Positions 60,102-64,000 of a stretch of DNA of 64,000 nucleotides are shown here, piece after piece. The stretch spans positions 191,001 to 255,000 of the forward strand of contig JANTQA010000070.1 of the NCBI GenBank assembly GCA_027625915.1, in the 5' to 3' direction. The DNA comes from Anaeramoeba flamelloides (taxonomy: Eukaryota > Metamonada > Anaeramoebidae). How positions within the stretch are numbered: the first letter of the stretch is position 1; each line of letters begins with the position of its first letter. A program made the position numbers and the translations under genes. The notes under the pieces were generated by a model that saw nothing but the letters and a program-made list of their open reading frames with translations, did not search any database and was not told where the DNA came from.

Positions 60102-61672
60102 TTGTTATTTAATTGAAATTAGGCACTTCCAATAACAATAAAGCTATTTTTTTTTTCATTACAGAAAATAATTTTTCACAGTAATCACATGAACAAGAAA
60201 AGAACAAAACTTCATTGAAAATAAGAGGTTGTTCTCAATTAAAAGTGACAATTTTACGTGTTATAAATACCATAGAGGAAAAGTGATTTTTTTTTATAAC
60301 CAAAAAAATATCAAACATTGAATTATTTTTATTTTGTTCATTTTTTCTTTTTAAAATTTGGTACTATGAAATAATAATTTGATTTAAATTTTGGGTTCAT
60401 CCTATATCTCATCTCCAAAAATTCACACCCAACTTTTTAAAAAGTAAAAAAAAGTTCATTAAATTATTTTTTAATTTACAAACTATCCAAAATTTATCAT
60501 TAGTGAATATTCTACTAAGGAAAAATAATTAGTTTATTGATTGACTGAGAAAAATGTAGGGAATATAGATCTTGTTAAATTTTAAATTTTTGTGTTATTT
60601 TTGAAAATTATCAATTTATCAAAACTATTTATCTAATCACAATAAAAATATTTCCAAAATAAAAATTTCGCCACTTCAAATCCAATTCCAAATTATTTTT
60701 AATCGTTATCAATTTTAATACCATTATATCTAGATACTTGAAAATAATATATGATTAAACCAACATACCAACAAAAAGGAAACCCAATAAATGGTTTCTT
60801 TCTTTCTTTCTATTTTTTTGCACCTTTATTCATTATTTTTTTTTTAATTAAGAATTTTCGTTTTTGATGTTTTAAATAAAAATATTACAGTATTTTTCAC
60901 AATTATATAACGGGGCTCCTTAATATGATTTTTATTCATCAGTGAATTGTGGTTCAAAAAAAAACAAATAATATAAAATTCAGAGAGGCATTTAGAATAT
61001 AAATTAATATTAATAATCCCCTTTCAGACAAATGAACTCAGTTATATTGACGAAATAGAACCTATTTTATGAGTTTAATTCATTATTCTTCTCAAAATAA
61101 TTTTTTTGAATCATTACATCAAATTCATTTTTTTTAATTTTCAAAAAATTATTTTTTTTTTTATGTTTTTTTCTTTTTTTTGTCTTTTTCTTTTTAAAGT
61201 AAATTTGAAAAAAAAATCCTTTGAAACCCCAAATTAACATAAAAACAAACATATTCTTGTATTAACTTTTAAAATATTTACATTTACAATTCAAGAATCT
61301 TATTATCAAGAAATTTTAATTTTCCAAAGAAATTGAGAAAATTTGCAGAAGATATTCTAGTAAAATGTGGAACAAAAATTTTTATAAACATTTTTTTTTA
61401 TGAAATGTATGGTATGTTCATTTATAGTTGTTACGAAACTCAATTCGAATCCAAATTTTATTATTTCTCTTATTTTTTACAATCGTAGTTTTCTCTATTC
61501 TTAATAAAAAAGCAAAATTTTCGTTTTTAGCTGGTATATTTGAGTGAAATGGAGTTTATAATTATCAGATACTTACACATAATTTATATTAAACTGTATA
61601 AATATTTATATATAATAAAAAAACTCTTGAATTATTTCAATCAATTATAATATACTATAGAAAAAAATAAAA
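60102..61672. other. AT-rich intergenic DNA
   Basis: No gene or repeat recognised. CTTT tetranucleotide repeats occur near 60797-60810. Confidence 0.4.
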
Positions 61673-62047
61673 TAAACTCTTTTTCAAAAATTGTGACTCA
61701 CCTGAAATAATAAATTGAAAAAAAAAATTTATCCTTTAGTATTCAAGAACAATTAATAACTAAATATGATTTGTAATTCACTTTTAAGTCATTCTAAATC
61801 TATAAAAGCCTGATATATTAAAAATTAAAAAAAAATAAAACCAAAAAACTAAAAAAAAAGTGAGTCACAATTTTTGAAATGAGCATTACCCATTTTTTTA
61901 TTACTGAACTTTCACTGAAAAAAAGTTGAACAACAAGATTTTTTATGAATAATTAAATCCATTTTCAAAGACATTACATTCTCACAATTTTCTTAGTGAT
62001 TATTTGTCTTTTCGAAGATCGCTTTTTTTTTTCCACATGATCTTTTG

Positions 62048-62096
<49 letters not shown>

Positions 62097-62308
62097 AAAA
62101 TTTTTCAAAAACAAAGAAAAAGAAAAACAAAAGAAAAACAAAAGAAAAAAAAAAATTGAAAAAACAAAACTAAAATTTGAAAAATTAGAAAAAATGATTC
62201 TGATCCAAAAATTTGAAAATATTTTTTTATTAAGAATACTGGAATAAACCCTCAAAACAACTCCTATTAACATTATAAAGTGAGTCAAAATTTATGAAAA
62301 ATAGTTTA
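61673..62308 (-). mobile_element. TA-flanked 0.62-kb TIR element, copy 2 (inverted)
   Basis: Begins TAAACTCTTTTTCAAAAATT with GTGACTCACC and ends GTGAGTCAAAATTTATGAAA with AATAGTTTA. It is the reverse complement of 23592-24207 with very few differences apart from a longer A run (about 47 bases, from 62049). The near identity of the two copies implies recent mobility. Confidence 0.75.
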
Positions 62309-62360
62309 TTTGAAGATTTTTTTTTATAATTTCTTTTTAAAAAAAGTGTTTAGAAATTTG

Positions 62361-62365
<5 letters not shown>

Positions 62366-62396
<31 letters not shown>
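62366..62396. repeat. TA microsatellite
   Basis: About 15 TA units immediately downstream of the TIR element. Confidence 0.85.
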
Positions 62397-62398
<2 letters not shown>

Positions 62399-63506
62399 TA
62401 TATACCTTTAGGGGAAAGGTAATTTGCTAACTTAAAATCTATATTTTTTCACTAAAAATTCTTTAACCATTGCTAAAGACCTTTATTAGGTCCACGAATT
62501 AATAAAATTTAAACTTTGATTTTTTATTGAATCAAAATGTTACCATAATTCTCCACTATTTTTGAAATTGTTTGTTTTGTTATTTCTTTTTTTTTAAAAA
62601 ATTCTAAGTATATTTCACTAAATATACAACAAAAAACCATAATTGTTTTGAAATTTCACTTCTTAAAAACAGTATTAACTATATATTTAAAAATACCGCT
62701 CAAAAAAAATTTATTTAAATTTTGTTTGTAAAGAAAAATTTCACATTTCTCTTAAGTTAATCGTTCGAAAAAATCTTGCAAATCTTGTTATTTTTTCATC
62801 TTTTTATTGCGTTCTTACCCCATCCAACCAAACACATACAATAAATAAATAAATTTAAAAAATATCATTAATTTCATTTATATTATATTGATTTATTCAC
62901 CATGATTATAAAAAAATCATTTTGAATTTTTTTATTTTTGAAAACATATTTACTTTTTTAAAATTATTTGGGTTTTAAATGACCCAATATGTAATGGATA
63001 TTTTTGATCTAAGCATTGCCTTTTTTATTTTTTTTTCTCAAAAGCCAATTCAATAATGATTATAGAAAATAAAGATCAAAAATCTATTAACCAAATTTAA
63101 TAAAATTAAAAAATTTTGTATATTGATTTGAATTTTGTAAATAAATCTAAAAGATTAGTTCCAAAGTAAAAAAGATAAAAAACCATCATTTTTCCAAATA
63201 TCTTTATATTAAACATACAATTATTACTTTATATTTGATTTATTAATCGTAATAATATACCCGTTTAAATGAAAAATAGTTTTGTAATTATTCTCAACAT
63301 AAAAAAAAAAAATAAAAATGTTTTCAATAGAAAAACAAAATAATAACAAAATAATTTATTTTAAAGATTTTATCACGATTTATTTACACTTGATATGAAG
63401 AGACAATGGCAATAATAATTAGAAAACTACAATAAATAAATATAATAATTTGATACAAAATATTTACTTTTAAATAAAAAATCAAATCAAATCAAATCAA
63501 ATCAAA
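62397..63506. other. Intergenic DNA, 3' flank of the cullin
   Basis: AT-rich. AATCA pentamers abut the cullin stop codon (about 63478-63505). No gene seen. Confidence 0.4.
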
Positions 63507-64000
63507 TTAAGCAACATATTTATATAAGTTTCTATCTTCTTGTGTTCTTTCCAAATATTCTTGTTGTATCAAATGTTCCATTCTTTGTTTTATCAAATTA
63601 ATCTTTGGGTTAAAAAGATGGTTTAATTGCTTAGTAATTTCGATAATTAAATTTGAATGATTTAATATCTTTCGAGCCTTCATGATTCTGACTACTGTGG
63701 CATCGATTAAGAGTTTGCGGTCATGATTAACTTTTTGAATAGTTTTTTCCCGGTTTCTATGTAAATCTGGGTTTAATTGGCTTGGTATTTTGATTCTTCT
63801 CATTTTGGATTTAAATTTCAAATTGATTGATAAAATATCTTTATTTAATATCTCATTGGGCTTACCATTTTTAATTAAAATTTTATTTTTGCCACATAAA
63901 AGCGCATTCAACGATTTTTGAAGATTTAGAAAGGATATATTTGTTAATTGGTGTAATTCTTCAAGTGTGATTTCTGGGCGGTGATTAAAAGATTCCAAAA
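63507..64000 (-). CDS. Cullin C-terminus, CUL3-like (partial)
   Basis: The last 163-164 codons of a cullin, open to the window edge; the true start is outside. It covers the end of the cullin homology region (the SFNHRPEITLEELHQLTN winged-helix part, then SLNALLCGKNK) and the neddylation domain. VVRIMKARK contains the lysine to which NEDD8 is attached, and the protein ends LIQQEYLERTQEDRNLYKYVA-like with the family's typical YVA terminus. The KMRRIKI segment and ERTQEDRNLYKYVA resemble CUL3 more than CUL1 or CUL4. It would scaffold a cullin-RING ubiquitin ligase; if CUL3, with BTB-domain adaptors. Paralogue assignment needs the rest of the gene. Confidence 0.88.
   Translation of the reverse strand, partial: LESFNHRPEITLEELHQLTNISFLNLQKSLNALLCGKNKILIKNGKPNEILNKDILSINLKFKSKMRRIKIPSQLNPDLHRNREKTIQKVNHDRKLLIDATVVRIMKARKILNHSNLIIEITKQLNHLFNPKINLIKQRMEHLIQQEYLERTQEDRNLYKYVA

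Noticed and set aside
58020-60110. A gene joining the 58114-57980 exon to coding-like patches at 59.0-59.2 kb
   Set aside because: The patch at 59025-59045 ends in its own stop, and the strand of the 59135-59212 patch is ambiguous, so no consistent model results.

Overview
The window is nuclear DNA from a very AT-rich, intron-containing eukaryotic microbe. Coding exons stand out as islands of higher GC and codon regularity in AT-rich DNA full of homopolymer T/A runs. Introns are GT-AG, and TAA, TAG and TGA all act as stops. Long coiled-coil proteins, RasGAP/RUN/DUF547 signalling domains and a free-living-protist style of gene content suggest an amoeboid or flagellate protist (Anaeramoebae-like is my guess). 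The sequence alone does not name the organism.

Layout. 1-10 kb: one GC-richer orphan gene (298 aa, + strand), a coding-like remnant at 5.0-5.4 kb and dispersed repeats. 10.1 kb: tRNA-Ala(AGC). 10.8-12.2 kb: a secreted histidine acid phosphatase in two exons (+). 12.3-17.3 kb: no genes; two copies of a 750-bp terminal-inverted-repeat element in opposite orientation, plus other repeats. 17.4-29.7 kb (-): a six-exon gene that I assemble as C2-RasGAP-DUF547 (953 aa), with 3.2-kb and 5.8-kb introns invaded by transposon-like repeats. 33.5-34.5 kb (-): TIPIN/Csm3/Swi3 fork-protection homologue, preceded by two orphan 5' exons. 37.3-42.9 kb (+): proteasome ATPase Rpt4/PSMC6 in four exons, the last intron being 3.9 kb of repeats. 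45.6-53.7 kb (-): a giant PH / coiled-coil / double-RUN protein (about 2,706 aa if two adjacent homopolymer shifts are artefacts). 54-63 kb: a coding-like fragment, a small two-exon gene, the last exon of an unrecognised gene and at least five inverted-repeat elements. 63.5-64 kb (-): C-terminus of a CUL3-like cullin, running off the window.

How the genes relate. There is no operon logic; these are independent housekeeping and signalling genes: Ras inactivation at membranes (C2-RasGAP), membrane/small-GTPase scaffolding (PH-RUN), replication-fork protection (TIPIN), and ubiquitin-proteasome turnover (cullin and Rpt4).

The repeat landscape is the other main content: at least eight families, mostly short non-autonomous DNA-transposon-like elements with terminal inverted repeats, concentrated in introns and intergenic DNA. 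No transposase, virus-like element or CRISPR array was recognised. The most notable points are the C2-RasGAP-DUF547 fusion, the tandem RUN domains on a repeat-expanded coiled coil, a TTAA-flanked 1.2-kb element family, and clusters of hairpins joined by a shared short linker motif.
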